DNA from: Poronia punctata
Taxonomy: Eukaryota; Ascomycota; Sordariomycetes; Xylariales; Xylariaceae
NCBI GenBank assembly: GCA_022579005.1
Contig: MU401465.1
Location: 287,977 to 351,976 of the forward strand
Length of the DNA: 64,000 nt
Direction of reading: 5' to 3'
Shown: piece by piece, positions 31,061 to 43,615 of the stretch
Numbering within the stretch: the stretch's first letter is position 1
How the letters are laid out: the number at the start of each line of letters is the position of its first letter
Program-made: the position numbers and the translations under genes
Notes under the pieces: generated by a model
Databases searched by the model: none
What the model saw: only the letters and a program-made list of their open reading frames with translations
What the model was told of the DNA's origin: nothing

Positions 31061-33034
31061 TCAGGCAGAGTTCGCAGAATTGGTAGACCGCCTCCAGATC
31101 ATAAAGGCAGCTAGAGCTGCGCTAGTTGTCGCCCCAAGTGCGAAATAGAGGCTTGTCCTATCAGGTGGCGGTTCTTCGCTTTTAGGGAATGCCGTGCTGG
31201 GATTGGTGGCGGCTTCAGCCAGAGCAACGAACAGTTCCCCAATGCTGTTCCACGTGACACTGACATGGACCGGTGTTCCCATCATGAGGCCCGACGTATA
31301 CTGGTCGGGCTGTAATTCGCATCGTTGTGTTGTCTTGTCCCTATCAGCTTTCAGCGCTGTGTAGATGGACGGGAGTTCGTCCAGATGTGGGTATCGACTG
31401 CGGAGGTCGACGATATGTGAAAACGAATCCGGGTCGGATGAATCGTAGGAATAGCAGATGAGATCGCAGGCGTCCAGTTTGGCCGGGTTTTCAAGAATAG
31501 CTGGTTCTAATTCCCCGAGCTCCTCTAATATCAGATAACATTGTTTGCCCCCTTGGAGCTCTACACTATTCACCGCTCGTCGAGGCTTGATGGTAGGATG
31601 ATATAAACTGTCGAAAGGCCGGTTAAGGAAGGCGTCTAATAGTGATGACTTTCCTGCTCCAGCCGCCCCAACGATATAGCATAATAACACATTGCGCTCC
31701 ACCCGGCCAGGGCGCTTCCTCCTTTTGCGAGCCCGTGTCACTTTCAGGGCAGATGTCAAGGAATCCCGCGGGTTTGGCGGTTCGAATCCGAGATACGCAA
31801 GGTATTCCAACGTCGTTTTGGGCTCGAGAAATGTAGTCATACTCCACTGAGCTAGCCAACCTTGAAGTGTAATGTACCCGGCTTCGTTGCGAACCGTCGA
31901 AGATGGGAAGGACGCTTCGATCCACGACGCGGGTGGGCCTGGCGTGGGCGCAAACAAGGCCTCGAGTTCCTTGTCGTTTAAGCCCCCATCGTTGTCTTTA
32001 TCAAATAACAAGAAGAGATCCATAAAAAAGCGGTAACCAGCTGGGCTTAGCTCGGCGGACGCATATTGAGGGACGTCGAATTTCGGGTGGATAAAGCTGT
32101 CTGCCAAGCTTAAACTATCGGTGTAGTGGTACTTGCGCAGTATCACCCAGATAGTCTCGTGCCTCCCCTTTTCCGCGTACATTTTATTCAGCTGGAGGAA
32201 TCCTTGCATGCTGACCCCTCGTTCGGTATTGGAGCTCGGCACTGTCTTTGAGATTGAAAGCTTTATGTTGTCGAGATCCTCACTGCTAAGGGGCTTGTCG
32301 AAGCACTTGGCCTGGAAATCCTGGATTTCTTGGTCATTCAGATAGCCATCCTGATCTTTGTCGCAAAGATAGAACACTCTCTTCAGAGCAGATACACATG
32401 CAGGTTTAAGACACCCCTCCTTGTGGTCGAAAAGTGGTGCAATGGGGTGTGTGACGGCCTTTTGACACAAGAAGAATGTCTCGTTTACGTTTGAGTGTTC
32501 TCGGGCGCTGGCACGTATGCACGAGTCGATCTCGCGGAATTCGCTCATGACGGGCAGCATCTCCTCCTCGACGACTTGCGGAGTTGGGTTCTCGGTGAGG
32601 TCGGACTTGTTGGCGCATAAAACAACGGGGACATTGACACCGAGTGAGCGGAAATAGGGCATCCAGAATAACGCGACGCGTTCATAGCTATAATGGTCGG
32701 AATATACCAACAGAATCACGTTGGACTTGCGTATTTCCTTCCGCAGTGTGGTCCGGTCCTGCGGACGGGCCGAGGTATCGACAATGGTAGTTGTGACATT
32801 TTCCGGCGTACCAATGCTCGGTGGGATAGTGATTTGAGGTAAGACTGGCTGGATCTTGTTGCTTACGAAGACGTCCTTGACAAGAGAAGCGATCAGGCTA
32901 GACTTGCCGGTGCCTTCGTCGCCGCAGACGCAGATTCGCACTAAGTCGATGCCTTATGTTAGCCAGAACAACCTTGGCAGCGTGGAGCTGAAACACGTGG
33001 GAGGACGGAAAAGAGGATAAGTACCCGTGGCCAT
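31061..33034 (-). CDS. gem1: Mitochondrial Rho GTPase Gem1 (Miro)
   Basis: A 10-base first coding exon (33034-33025), an 84-nt intron with a GCTAAC lariat site, and exon 32940-31061 give 629 residues. The first exon restores the family N-terminus [18 protein letters not shown]. Domains in order are: GTPase 1 with P-loop GDEGTGKSS (10-18) and NKSD (114-117); EF-hand 1 with calcium loop D197-E208 ([12 protein letters not shown]); EF-hand 2 with loop D317-E328 ([12 protein letters not shown]); GTPase 2 with P-loop GAAGAGKSS (428-436); and a C-terminal anchor at about 599-618 ([18 protein letters not shown]) followed by RR. Gem1 sits in the mitochondrial outer membrane, facing the cytosol. It controls mitochondrial shape and inheritance and the ER-mitochondria contact sites, with calcium sensing by the EF-hands. 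All key residues are present, so it should be functional. It is divergent from creC. Confidence 0.96.
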
Positions 33035-33858
33035 GTTGTCAAGCTATAGCGGAAAGTGGAGGCGTCGTTTCAAGAAGCTGTTACGAATCGGTATATTATA
33101 ATGCCATTCCTAAATGCGTCGATGTGTACATATAGATCTGGCTACCGGGGGAGGAAACAGCTCAACATTCAGAGATATGCGAGTAACGGCAACGATACGC
33201 GCGATGACGGACGTGAAGCAGACTTCTCCTCTTTACGAGCACGGTGAGTGTCGGTATTCGGGCATGGGCTGGGATTGATTTGCTCTCGAGGTATCACAGG
33301 GGCAAATGGTCCCATTCCGATTGTAGTTGTCACACTTGATTTGCACGATAAGGAATGTGAGTACCAAAACGAGTGAGTTGTCGGGATGGATGGAACCCGC
33401 TCGGTGGATAAGATCTATTTACTGCAAAATACCACACTATGAATATGCGATTACTGAGAGGTGCCTAGAATAGGCCGGCCCGGGTCCTTCCCAACCCTGA
33501 TCTTTGTCTGGGGTGAGTACCAGACAGCGCTCTTACCCCACATTGAACCCCAGGCCAACAAGGTCAGATCCCTGTGTACCAAGCTTCATGATTGTGCTGT
33601 CAGCAAGGATGCGAACATGGAGGTAGCCGACCTCCAAGTCCAATTGCGCATGGAGGAGTGAGCATGTATTCTTGATAGCGTATGTTTCTGGTCTACAAAC
33701 ATCACAGCCAATACCTACCTACGTTAGAACGCTGTACCCGGACACCAGATGCAACACATGCTTCCAAGAACCTAACGGCTTTCAACGACCCCTCCTACTC
33801 CTCAGATCAGAGCCAGCTACCGTATATGCTCCTCCGGAGCCCAATCTAACTTGCCAGG
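33035..33858. other. Divergent promoter region of gem1 and creC
   Basis: 824 bases between the two start codons. The creC side contains short upstream frames (for example 33461-33661) that could be upstream ORFs in a long leader, and TACCTACC at about 33712. No separate gene is supported. Confidence 0.5.
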
Positions 33859-36129
33859 ATGTTGTGAGTACCCTGAGACTGGCACAGACCCCTCTCAATC
33901 GTTCCGGTCATATGGCCTTGTGTACTAGAGAAACAATCGCTAACTCTTGCGCGTTGGCTGGTTTCAATAGCGTCTTACCGCCGCCGCCGAGATATCCCAC
34001 GCAAGCGGCATACAATGCCGCCGTCGCCGCTGGTCATGCGGCGCCTCTGATCGAGACCAATAACATATTGTCGACTCCGGAAGATCAGTTCCTTGTGGGA
34101 GAGGGTATGCGCCTTTCCTTCCTACCGTACAAACATCGCCGATTAGCCCAAGCGCCCGAACTGAACCGCAAGAATAGGAACCTATGTCCTCAAGGAAGAT
34201 CTTCTTCTTGCGACACCGCCGCCCCATCCTTCTGAAGCTCCCGTGGTAAACCCGAACCCGCTCTCAACAAACCCCCAGCCGGCTAGCGCTGGCACGAAAG
34301 TATCGCTTCTTGGCCTCGACGGACGACGGGCACCGCCCACCTTTTACAGATTCGCACCAACATTTTCGCTGCCTAGAACTATAGCCGAGCACCCCAACGA
34401 ATGGAGGGCTTCCAATGATGCTAAAAGGAGCAGCGATGGGGAGGCAAGGGGCACATCGGTAAGTGATGCTAGGGGGCCGGGCTCGGCCACTACTACGTAT
34501 GCACCAGCCTTTGGCGATGGAAATGCCCTTCTCGCTCCTGAGAAATTGAAGGATCCAAACAAGCGCCGCAAACCAAAGAACAATATGACCAAGAGTAACT
34601 CGTCCTTCATATCGCGCGTCATAATCAGCGAGACACTTTCGAAAAAAATGGCTGATAGACCGACCGACGGTATTTTCGCTTTCGCCAACGTCAATCGTGC
34701 TTTTCAGTGGCTAGACTTGTCATCTTCCACAAAAGCCGAATACCTAACCAAGATACTTTTTACTAAGGCGCATTGCCTCAGCCATGATATTAATACGGTC
34801 ACGAAGGGCCCGAATCACATAGATATCATCATGGGATTTTCAACCGGCGAGATAATATGGTGGGAAGCGATGTCTCAGCGGTATACAAGGCTCAACAAAA
34901 ATGTGCGTGAAGTCTCTTCTGTCCTCGGTTGCAACCCACTAATCCGGCCAGGGTGTCATAAACAAGACCCCTATATCGCAGATACGCTGGATTCCGGGAG
35001 CCGAGAACCTCTTTTTAGCGGCGCATATGGATGGCACGCTGGTTGTTTATGACAAGGAGAAGGAAGATGCTATCTTCGCGCCAGAGGAGGAAGAGATGGA
35101 AGGCAACGAAAATGGAAACGACTCACCTCGTGCCATCGAACCGTCAGACAAGATAACCGTGTTGAAGTCGGTCCACTCAAAGAATCAAAAAACAAACCCG
35201 GTCGCTGTTTGGAAACTGTCGAACCAACGAATCAATGCTTTCCAATTTTCGCCCGATAATCGACACCTTGCTGTCGTCTCCGAGGACGGCACAATGCGTA
35301 TAATCGACTATCTGAAAGAGGAGTGAGTTACTAACTTGATATCGTCGTCTTACCACGTATCTACGTACTAACGGACTATGTACTAGACTTCTCGGCTTGT
35401 ATAATGCCTACTACGGAGGGTTTACCTGCGTGTGTTGGTCTCCCGATGGCAAGTACGTCCTCACCGGGGGTCAAGACGATTTGATTTCTATTTGGTATCC
35501 CCAGGAGACGACACTTATTGCGCGGTGTCAAGGTCACCAGTCATGGGTAACCTCAGTTGCATTCGATCCCTGGAGATGTGACGAGAAAAATTATCGCTTC
35601 GGTAGCGTAGGAGAAGATTGCCGGTTATGTCTATGGGACTTCAACGTTGGGATGCTGCATAAACCAAAGACAGTGAGTTGGCCTCCTAGGTGTTCTGGTC
35701 ATTCATACGCGTCTAATTGTTTTTCGTATTGCATAGTCGTCAAACCGACAACGGGGCTCGATTTCCTCCCGTGTGCCCACAGTCCACCGCACCGATACGC
35801 AAGGCACGTCCCCGGGTAGGGGGCGTGCAGGGTCCACCGTCTCGGCGGCAGATGGCGACACGGAGAAAATTAGCATCAACTATCCGGTTGAGCCACGCTC
35901 CAACGTAGCGATACTACCACCCGTTTTAACCAAAGTGGCGGACAAAGATCCGTTAAGCTGGATCACATTCACGGAAGACTCCATCATGACCAGCTGCAAA
36001 ATTGGTAAGTCTTCGTCCCTAGCCTAGCCAAGACTCGAGTTGCGTTAACGTTGGGCGCTACTAGGTCACATCCGAACCTGGAGTCGACCGTCTGAATCTC
36101 TTACCCAACTAGATTCCGGCGATTTATAA
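33859..36129 (+). CDS. creC: CreC-type WD40 protein of carbon catabolite repression
   Basis: Seven exons (33859-33863, 33971-34104, 34178-34902, 34952-35322, 35387-35672, 35737-36004, 36065-36129) give 617 residues with full frame closure. CreC binds and stabilises the deubiquitinase CreB, and together they act in carbon catabolite repression. The first coding exon is only ATGTT; joined across a 107-nt intron it gives [17 protein letters not shown], the expected start of the family. A Pro-rich and basic disordered region follows to about 195, then [18 protein letters not shown]40 repeats appear in [95 protein letters not shown] and [12 protein letters not shown]...CLWDF. The last two exons give [14 protein letters not shown] sequence and GHIRTWSRP. 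Lariat sites are good (GCTAAC, TACTAAC). Confidence 0.94.
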
Positions 36130-39100
36130 TAGGGTGAGTTCCCCGAGATGTGAGGTGCTGGCTCGCACTACCATACTGGAGATGCAAAGTCTCCAAGATG
36201 AGTTTTCCGTCACTTGTCCTCATGGTGGGCTTTGGCCATGTTCGTTAACACCTGTAGAAACTACCTATTCTGTAAGAAGATTTGATTGTTATGTATGGAG
36301 CTGCTGGCAAAACTGCCCACCCTGTACATGTGATACATCGGACGTCGATATGAAGCGAGGGGCTGTAAGGCGATTTTGGTCTGAATCATGCGTTCTAGCC
36401 CTACAACAGCTGGTCGATTACCCCTTTAATATGGGCATTCCAAGTCGGCGTGGGTCTTTGTACATAAAAGCCCCTGACTATATAGGTAGGGCATATGTAT
36501 GGCTCAGCCATATATATAGCTCAGCTCCCATGATTTTTTGTAAATATGTATAACTGGACATCATGTGCCTATGTAAGCGCGCATGCGCATGCATGAACTA
36601 TATAATATCCATCTACGTTGGAGCGTTACCCTAACTCACCTGAGCATTTCTGGCTACCTCACCTTTTACCTACTCGTATGTGTCTGCGCAGCCACTCCCA
36701 CTGCGTAATTCACTGGCGAACATGGTGTCCGCAAGAGTTTGGTGGATCCGGGCGAGGGAACATGCATGAACCCCTACCTATAATTAACGATTCTACACCT
36801 CACCTCGTATATCAAATGAGCCTATGAGAAGTTAAAATGCGGCTGTGTTTCTCAAAACGCTTTCGATGCTAGCGCGGGAAACATGCGCAAGTCTCTCTGG
36901 CCAAGTGAAATGCTTGTTAAGATCTGCTTCTTGTCACAGGTAGCGGAAGCACTCCCGTCCTCCGTCTCGACAATCTTTTCTCAGCCCGGACAGATTTGAC
37001 GTTTTATCTCTTATCGTGGTTCGTACATCTTTCTCTCTAGGCTAGGTAGTAAGGTACCTAACCTGAGCACTTAGGTAGTCTAAATCATTCCTTGTATTAA
37101 CATGTTTCATCGGATCGGATTTAGGCGGTGTTATATTTCACCTCATCTAGCGTTCCCGCCTAGGTATCTAAGGTATCTAACCTAGCGCGATAGATGCTTA
37201 TTGGTGAAAAGTCGAGGAAGGATCTATCTCTCGTTCTAGAATTTTTTTGGGATTTGTCTGCATGATTACGTGAACTTGCATACAAAAGTACCTATCTTGT
37301 AAAGTACGTGAAAGGGACCTGTTTAGAGTTAGGTATATCGGCGTCATTACACACGTACAGGGACAGAGTGGAAGGGGGGGAAAAAAAGTTTGAGATGAGG
37401 GGCTGTCTTTGATGAAGGGACCTCGCGAGCGCGGAGCGGGTATGTACGTGTAGGGGCAGGCACCACAATTCAGTTATCACGAGGCTTAGCTCACTCCCTT
37501 GTAATGAACCGGCTAATGGCAGTTCGTTGCCTTATCTTGTTATTTACCCTACCCTTGGTCTTTTTGTTATTATTTTGCCGTGAGGAGGCTCTGGTGGACT
37601 TTGAGGTTATTATTGGCTGGCGGGATGAAAAATTCTTTTCTTGAATCGATCAAAGTCGTATTTTATATGAGGTACATGCCTACCTGGGGAGAGATATATT
37701 TTTTCATGTTTGCATTATAATGCGGTGGATTCGGCGAATGCTTTTTAGAGTTACGCGAGATATACTGGAGTAAGTACTTGTATCTTGAAGTCTGTAGTCT
37801 AGGTAGGTTTTAGCAGTGGTCTTTTGAGTTGGGGGCTGGCGTCAAACCCTTTCTTTCATTCAACTTGCGCGAATTCGGGATTTTCCCGTCATACCCGCGA
37901 ATCTACCACGGACCGTCCACCCGCGATAGGACGACATATGGCGTTCGCCAGAGACTTGGGATCTTCCTGACCTTTTTCAATTCAACTTGAACAATTCTAT
38001 TATTTGGTCTCGAAAAGCCCGCTATATAAGCATGTACAAGTAGTCAGCATCAAACCATCAAATTATGCAGGTACAGTGTCCAGTACCTGGGTAGACAGTC
38101 TCCATCGAGAAAAAAGCCCACGCAGATATGGATCAAACTGTGCATCGGCCTGTTTCGACGGTCATACGAATGACGCTCATTATGCCTAGTTAGGGTTACA
38201 TCTTGCATCGTCTGGTTTTGCGCTGGCCCATAAATACTTTGAAGCATGTCGCATTGAGATGTGGCTTAGGTTGCATCGCGCCGTTGTAACCTCGGGATAG
38301 TATACGGCTGGAGGGCGGAATAAAAAAGCAGGTGAAAGTTGGAAGGTGAGGTTATTCCACGCGTTGTAAGCTGTACAGACCAACAATCGAATTCCAGGAG
38401 TCGCAAGCCAGTCCTAGGTACCTATTCCTGGGCGTACCCGTAGGATGGCGTTATCGGTACCTTGACATGTTGATGTGCTGCTAGCATTATCTGAGCCTAA
38501 AAAACTTTAACTTCCCTGTTTGTACCTGTAGACAGCTTTGACTAGAGCTAAAATGGTCTAAAACTAGAGAGTACGAGCGACGGGTTTGGTCGTGACCCAT
38601 CCGGTAGTGGTTAAAATGGAGTCAACCGTGGACAAGCAGCATAGACCCGTACTTTCCATTTTTCTCTCTTTAGGCTCGCGACCACCTGTGCCAGTAGTAC
38701 GGACGCGAGCACAGAGGGGTCTGAACACCTTGATACAGTTGGACTAAGAAGACATGTCGGTATGCTGTTAGGTAATACGACGTAGTAAAACCACGGCGTC
38801 GGAGACAGCTTATTAGTTCTGTAAGACCTAGACTGATAGTAAGTTGGTAGATATCAGACACACATGGGCATATGTCCCGGCTTTGCCGTCGCCAAAAAAT
38901 GCGTCTGCCACACTATGTTATCATAGCAACAAGGCAAAAATACCACCGTAGCACCAAATGGCCGATTCGAGCTTAGGTAGTTGGCGTTCACATGAATTAT
39001 AAGAATATGTATGGTCAGGAATCGAAATGGACATGGGAACGCGATCATGGGTTACGAGAGGAGTGGTCCGCATTAAGTGGCTACCTACCTGACTTGTAGC

Positions 39101-40055
39101 GGAAACAACCTTGAAGTGACTTCAGGTGACTGACGGGCAAGACGAGACAGGTCCCTCTTGACTGGCGGACTGCAGGTGGTATGCGACATATGCAAAGAGA
39201 AGGGGCCACCTACCCTCGGTGGGCTGAAGGTAGGTACCGCATGCCCTCCAAGTTCCCGCCCTATCTGACACTTTTGAATGACTTGCAAGCTCTGAAAGGT
39301 TACATTACTCATCATCCTGAAATACCACCCATGTACCCTCCTAGCTCCAGACAAGCCCGATTTTCAAGTCGCTTCCCGACGGTGCAGCCTGTCACAAACA
39401 CTTCTGGTAGATTGACGTACCTAACCTAGCATCGACCCTCCTGACATTACTTCAAGGTGGGACCAACACAACGCCCCCTTTCAACGTTGGAACTTTAATC
39501 AACATTCAGTTTCTCTTATTCTCTCAATTTATTCCCACCACTGTTTTCCCATTGCAGTCTTCTATTATATTTTCCTCTATCCAGGCACAACAGCAAACAA
39601 TACAACCAGTGCGCCACATCGGCTCCTTTGCTCGTGTTGAAGAGCACTATTTGGTCGCCTCAGCTACACCTACTATACACTTAATCCGCAACCAGAAGAG
39701 ACCTAATACAGTGGGCACTTGACGTTAATTTGAGCGCAGAAAATTCTCAAGATAAGAGTGAGACATAAAGAAACAAAGATACGGTTGGGCGTGGAAGATT
39801 GAGTAAAAATTAATCAGCAAGGAACTTGCAAACTTGATTTTATTCTAAAACTGATTACGTTGTAATTGCACCTCGATTGACGTGCAGCATCGTCTCTGCC
39901 GGCATTTCGGGGGCTCAATCATATGGGGGCCGCTCCCGAACTCATGACTCGTCTCGCCGCTGAACGCCGCTTGGTCTCTTACAAAGCCTGACCACTTATC
40001 AGCCGGGTCCTAGTGTTTTAACAGTTTTCAATCACACTCACAACATCTCATAATT
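36130..40055. other. 3.9-kb gene-poor stretch between creC and creD
   Basis: Read on both strands, this region gave no frame with recognisable motifs, no RNA gene and no TE remnant. The longest frame (36134-36553) starts without an ATG and looks random. TAGGTA/TACCTA steps are dense at 37040-37190 and 39060-39240. Base composition is ordinary. The last ~600 bases may be promoter and long leader of creD. An unrecognised noncoding RNA or a fast-evolving gene with many short exons cannot be excluded. Confidence 0.45.
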
Positions 40056-42039
40056 ATGCCGTCGTTTAATCCATTCGCCTCAGCCGCTGGCCGGCTCTGT
40101 TCATTATTTGAAATACGGTAGGTTCCCCTGCACCGTCGATGGAGGGTCACCCAGCGGTGATGTTACATGTATGAATTGTGCTGACTGGTGCGCAGACTCG
40201 ATAACGATTTTGTCGTATTTCGAGGTGAAGAACACGAGGCATCTGGTCAGCAATTGAACGGGGTCCTGGTATTGTGCCTGAAAGAATCTTTAAAAGTCGA
40301 CGATATTCATTTGCGTTTGATGGGCCAATGTCGGGTGGCTTGGATGGAAAGTTCGAGGCAAACACCGGCGGGCATGCCGCATCATAAAGTGGATCGCACC
40401 ACCACCGTCTTGAGACACGAGTGGGCTCCCTTCATATCAGACCATCAGACATTACCGGCAGGAAATTACGAATGGCCCTTCGAAATTACGCTCCCCGGCG
40501 ACACGGCCGAAAGTGTCGAGGGTCTCTATCAGACAGGTATCACCTACCTTTTCAAAGCCACCGTGAACCGTGGCAAGCTAGCCAGAAATCTGCACGCGTA
40601 TAAACGACTCCGAATTATCCGGACCCTCGACCCGGCGGCATTGGAGTTGAACCATGCTATGAGCGTGGAGAATCTGTGGACTAACAAGGTGGAATATTCC
40701 ATCGTGATACCGCAGAAAGCCGTTGTTTTCGGCACTACCGTGCCCCTGGAGATGCGTTTCACCCCGTTATTGAAGGGTCTGGAGATGGGGAAGATCACGA
40801 TCAAATTAGTCGAGGTGCAGGAATTTACATCGAGCACTTCTCCGATGCGGACGCACAAGAACGAGCGGGATGTAACGACGTGGTACTACGAAGTGGAAAG
40901 GGAGAAACACTGGCATGACATAATCGAAGAGACCGGGCAAGATGGATGGGTGGTCAAGGAAGACCTCCCATTGCCCAAGAAACTCAACAAGTGCCTACAA
41001 GACTGCTGTGTTCGAGGTATCAAGATTAGGCACAAGTTACGATTAGCAGTGGCGCTTAAAAATCCTGACGGCCACACGTCCGAGGTACGGTTCCAGCCCA
41101 ACATTTTTACACCTATGTGGAAGTAGCCGCTAATCAGTGTTTTAGCTTCGCGCGTCGTTGCCCATAACCATCTTCATCTCGCCTAATATGCCACTTGACG
41201 AAGATGGAAACCTTGTGGCCCAGTCGCCTGACGTCGTTACGCAGAACGTAGACGCGCAGAGGAACATGGCGCCGCCTGGTTACGGCCAGCACGTGTTGGA
41301 TCAGCTTTATGATGACGCAGACATCAGTGGTACGATGACACCGGGAGCATATAGCGGTTTCAGTAGCCCGTTCTATGGCCAATCCCGGTCGGGCTCGGTG
41401 GAGAATTTAGGCGCCCTGTCCGCACTCCACGGTACAACAATCACGCCGGCCGCCCTTTCGTCTAGGCTACAAAACATGTCAATGGACGATTCTCGCCATG
41501 GCCGATTTCACCCGCGGTACGAGTCCGGGATTGGGTCCGGTGCCCTAACCCCTATCTATCGTGAGGGGGAACAGGCGACCGAATTCTCTCATGGTCATTC
41601 GCCGCCGTTGTCCAGGCGTACAAGTGAAGAAAACTTGGCAGGGGCATCGCAAGGTGCCGGGCCGTCTGGTCATTCGACACCTCCCGCTCACAGCGAATTC
41701 CCTAGCCTGGAAGAGCTCAGTAGAGTACCGAGTTATACAACGGCGACCAAGACGCCGCTGCCTCGGAACACGAGCTTTCCGGATTCGCTTGCGCTACCCG
41801 ATTATAACGCAGCAATGAGCGCGCCGGGATCACCGGCTCAAACACCGTCAAATCCGATGGACACGGTAGCGGAATATTCAGCCGGACCTCCTGAAAGCGA
41901 GGCTAGAAGGCCGAGGAGCGCATCTAGTGCGGGCGGTAACCACGTCCACGGGTTCAGTTTCATCCCAAGCCATGCCGCCGTCGGCGGAAACGATGGCGAG
42001 CGACGTTTACGGCTCCTTCAACACAGGGGCACCTCATAA
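40056..42039 (+). CDS. creD: CreD-type arrestin-related ubiquitin-ligase adaptor
   Basis: Exons 40056-40117, 40196-41084 and 41146-42039 give 614 residues. CreD and yeast Rod1/Rog3 are arrestin-related adaptors that recruit the HECT ligase HulA/Rsp5 to nutrient transporters; in Aspergillus CreD opposes CreB/CreC. The first exon gives MPSFNPFASAAGRLCSLFEI, and the join continues RLDNDFVVFRGEEHEASGQQLNG. The arrestin N domain follows (VLCLKESLKVDDIHLRLMGQ, LPAGNYEWPFEITLPG). The C domain begins near NKVEYSIVIPQKAVVFGTTVPL and ends in LRASLPITIFISPNMPLDEDGNLV, split by intron 2. The Ser/Pro-rich tail has a PPGY motif (360-363) that fits WW-domain binding, and LPDY at about 534-537 as a second variant site. 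All features argue for function. Confidence 0.94.
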
Positions 42040-43615
42040 ATTCGCCACATATTCATCAGTGTTTTGCCCTAGTTCAATTCGGTTCAGTTGAACGTATTTT
42101 GTTTGTTTGGCGTTCAGGACATAGCATAGATATGGCATGGGTTGCTTAAGCGGCGACATAGCTTGTGAAAACTCTGAATGTAAAAATATAGACTTGTATA
42201 GACGGCGGGACATCATTTGGCGGAACTCCCAATCGCTTGGGGAGCAGGATGTCCGGCGAGAATGAGCGAAGGGGGACTTTGCCTTTTCTTCGGCGCATAA
42301 ACAGGATATATATACCTGGGTAGGATATACCCTAAGCTGCCTTTGACCAAGCAGGATTTTCACACCCTGCATACAATATTTGATGCATACGTTGGGCTGG
42401 ACGCCTTGGCGCCGCAACATGGGAGCCCGGCGACCACCCTACTATGGGGAAAGTTTCCAACTAGCATCACGCGTGGCATGATCATCGTAACCTAGCGAGT
42501 ACCAACTTTCAATAGCGGCATGACCTAGTGCTAAACCTACCGAGATAATTATCTTGAGTCGCACATGCGATGTTGATACAAAATATTTTTCAAATCGCGA
42601 CGGAGGCCTCCTCTGCTGCGTATAACGGGGTTTCCCCCGGTTCTCGTCACACCCGAGAATTCCAGGGGTCTAGTTCTGTCGTTGACGATATGGCTAGACC
42701 ACTGACGTCACCCTGAGCTCCAGCTCCTGGGCACTCCATTACAATGAAAGAGCTGAACATGTCCCTTCTATATGAACTTCTTTCTTTTGTTGCGTTAGGT
42801 GGGAATAAGGGTAATTTGAATTTGAACAGGGTGCAGGTACAAGATATAGTTATTTCCGTTCCTTTACTTTGATAATGCAATAGCCAACACTGGTTTACTG
42901 ACGCTGCCCACTTCGTTACCCTGATAAGGTCTGGTCGGGGGGGTTTTGGATTCCACATATTTCGATATTTTTAACTTTTGTCAGGCGAGAAAAGCTCGCT
43001 ACTGAATTCGATACCGTTTTTGGCGAGAGACTAGGCCAGTTTTCCGATGTAAAGAACGCTTGTCTCAGACCATCATGATTCTCGGTTACGCCTATCTAAG
43101 GACTGATCGAGTTCGAGGCCAATCATATGCTGCCGTCAGCAACTAAACTACCCTTTTCTTCGGAGGAGAGACAAAGGTAAGGTATTGGCACCAAGTCATG
43201 ATCTGCACAGGGTCCACCATCCTACCAGAACAAAATGGCATCACCATGCGACATTGGCAGCCAATCTTACCTTTGGCCAGGCGCTAGCACTTTTCGATTC
43301 TTTCAGTGCCCCTAGCAGTCTAGGTTGAGCTCCGGCATACCTATCAGACTGGCTGACCTGGACATAAATATACCTAGATCTACGATTAGCCCCGCGCGTC
43401 TGCCCGCATTGTGGTAGCTTTACGTCGAACCCAAGACCCTTAAAACTTCCTCGGCGCCCAATCTGCTCCACGACGAATCCTTGACCGCGTTTTGCTCAAC
43501 CCCTCATTTCCGCGCCCGGTCAACGTCCATCCCGACAATTGACAGCAGACCCTTCCGTCAACTGTAATACCACATAGTATTCGCCTTGCCTACTGAACAA
43601 GTTCCGAACAGCACT
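42040..43615. other. Intergenic: creD 3' UTR and promoter of the F-BAR/PH gene
   Basis: 1.58 kb between two plus-strand genes. Frames on the minus strand (42034-42420, 42647-42958, 43241-43471) show no motif. Base composition is ordinary. Nothing else is identified. Confidence 0.5.

Noticed and set aside
31770..31795. GGTTCGAATCC, a tRNA B-box-like sequence
   Set aside because: It lies inside the gem1 coding exon, with no matching A-box or acceptor stem around it.
36134..36553. 139-codon frame downstream of creC
   Set aside because: No ATG start and no recognisable motif; it begins directly after the creC stop and is probably 3' UTR.
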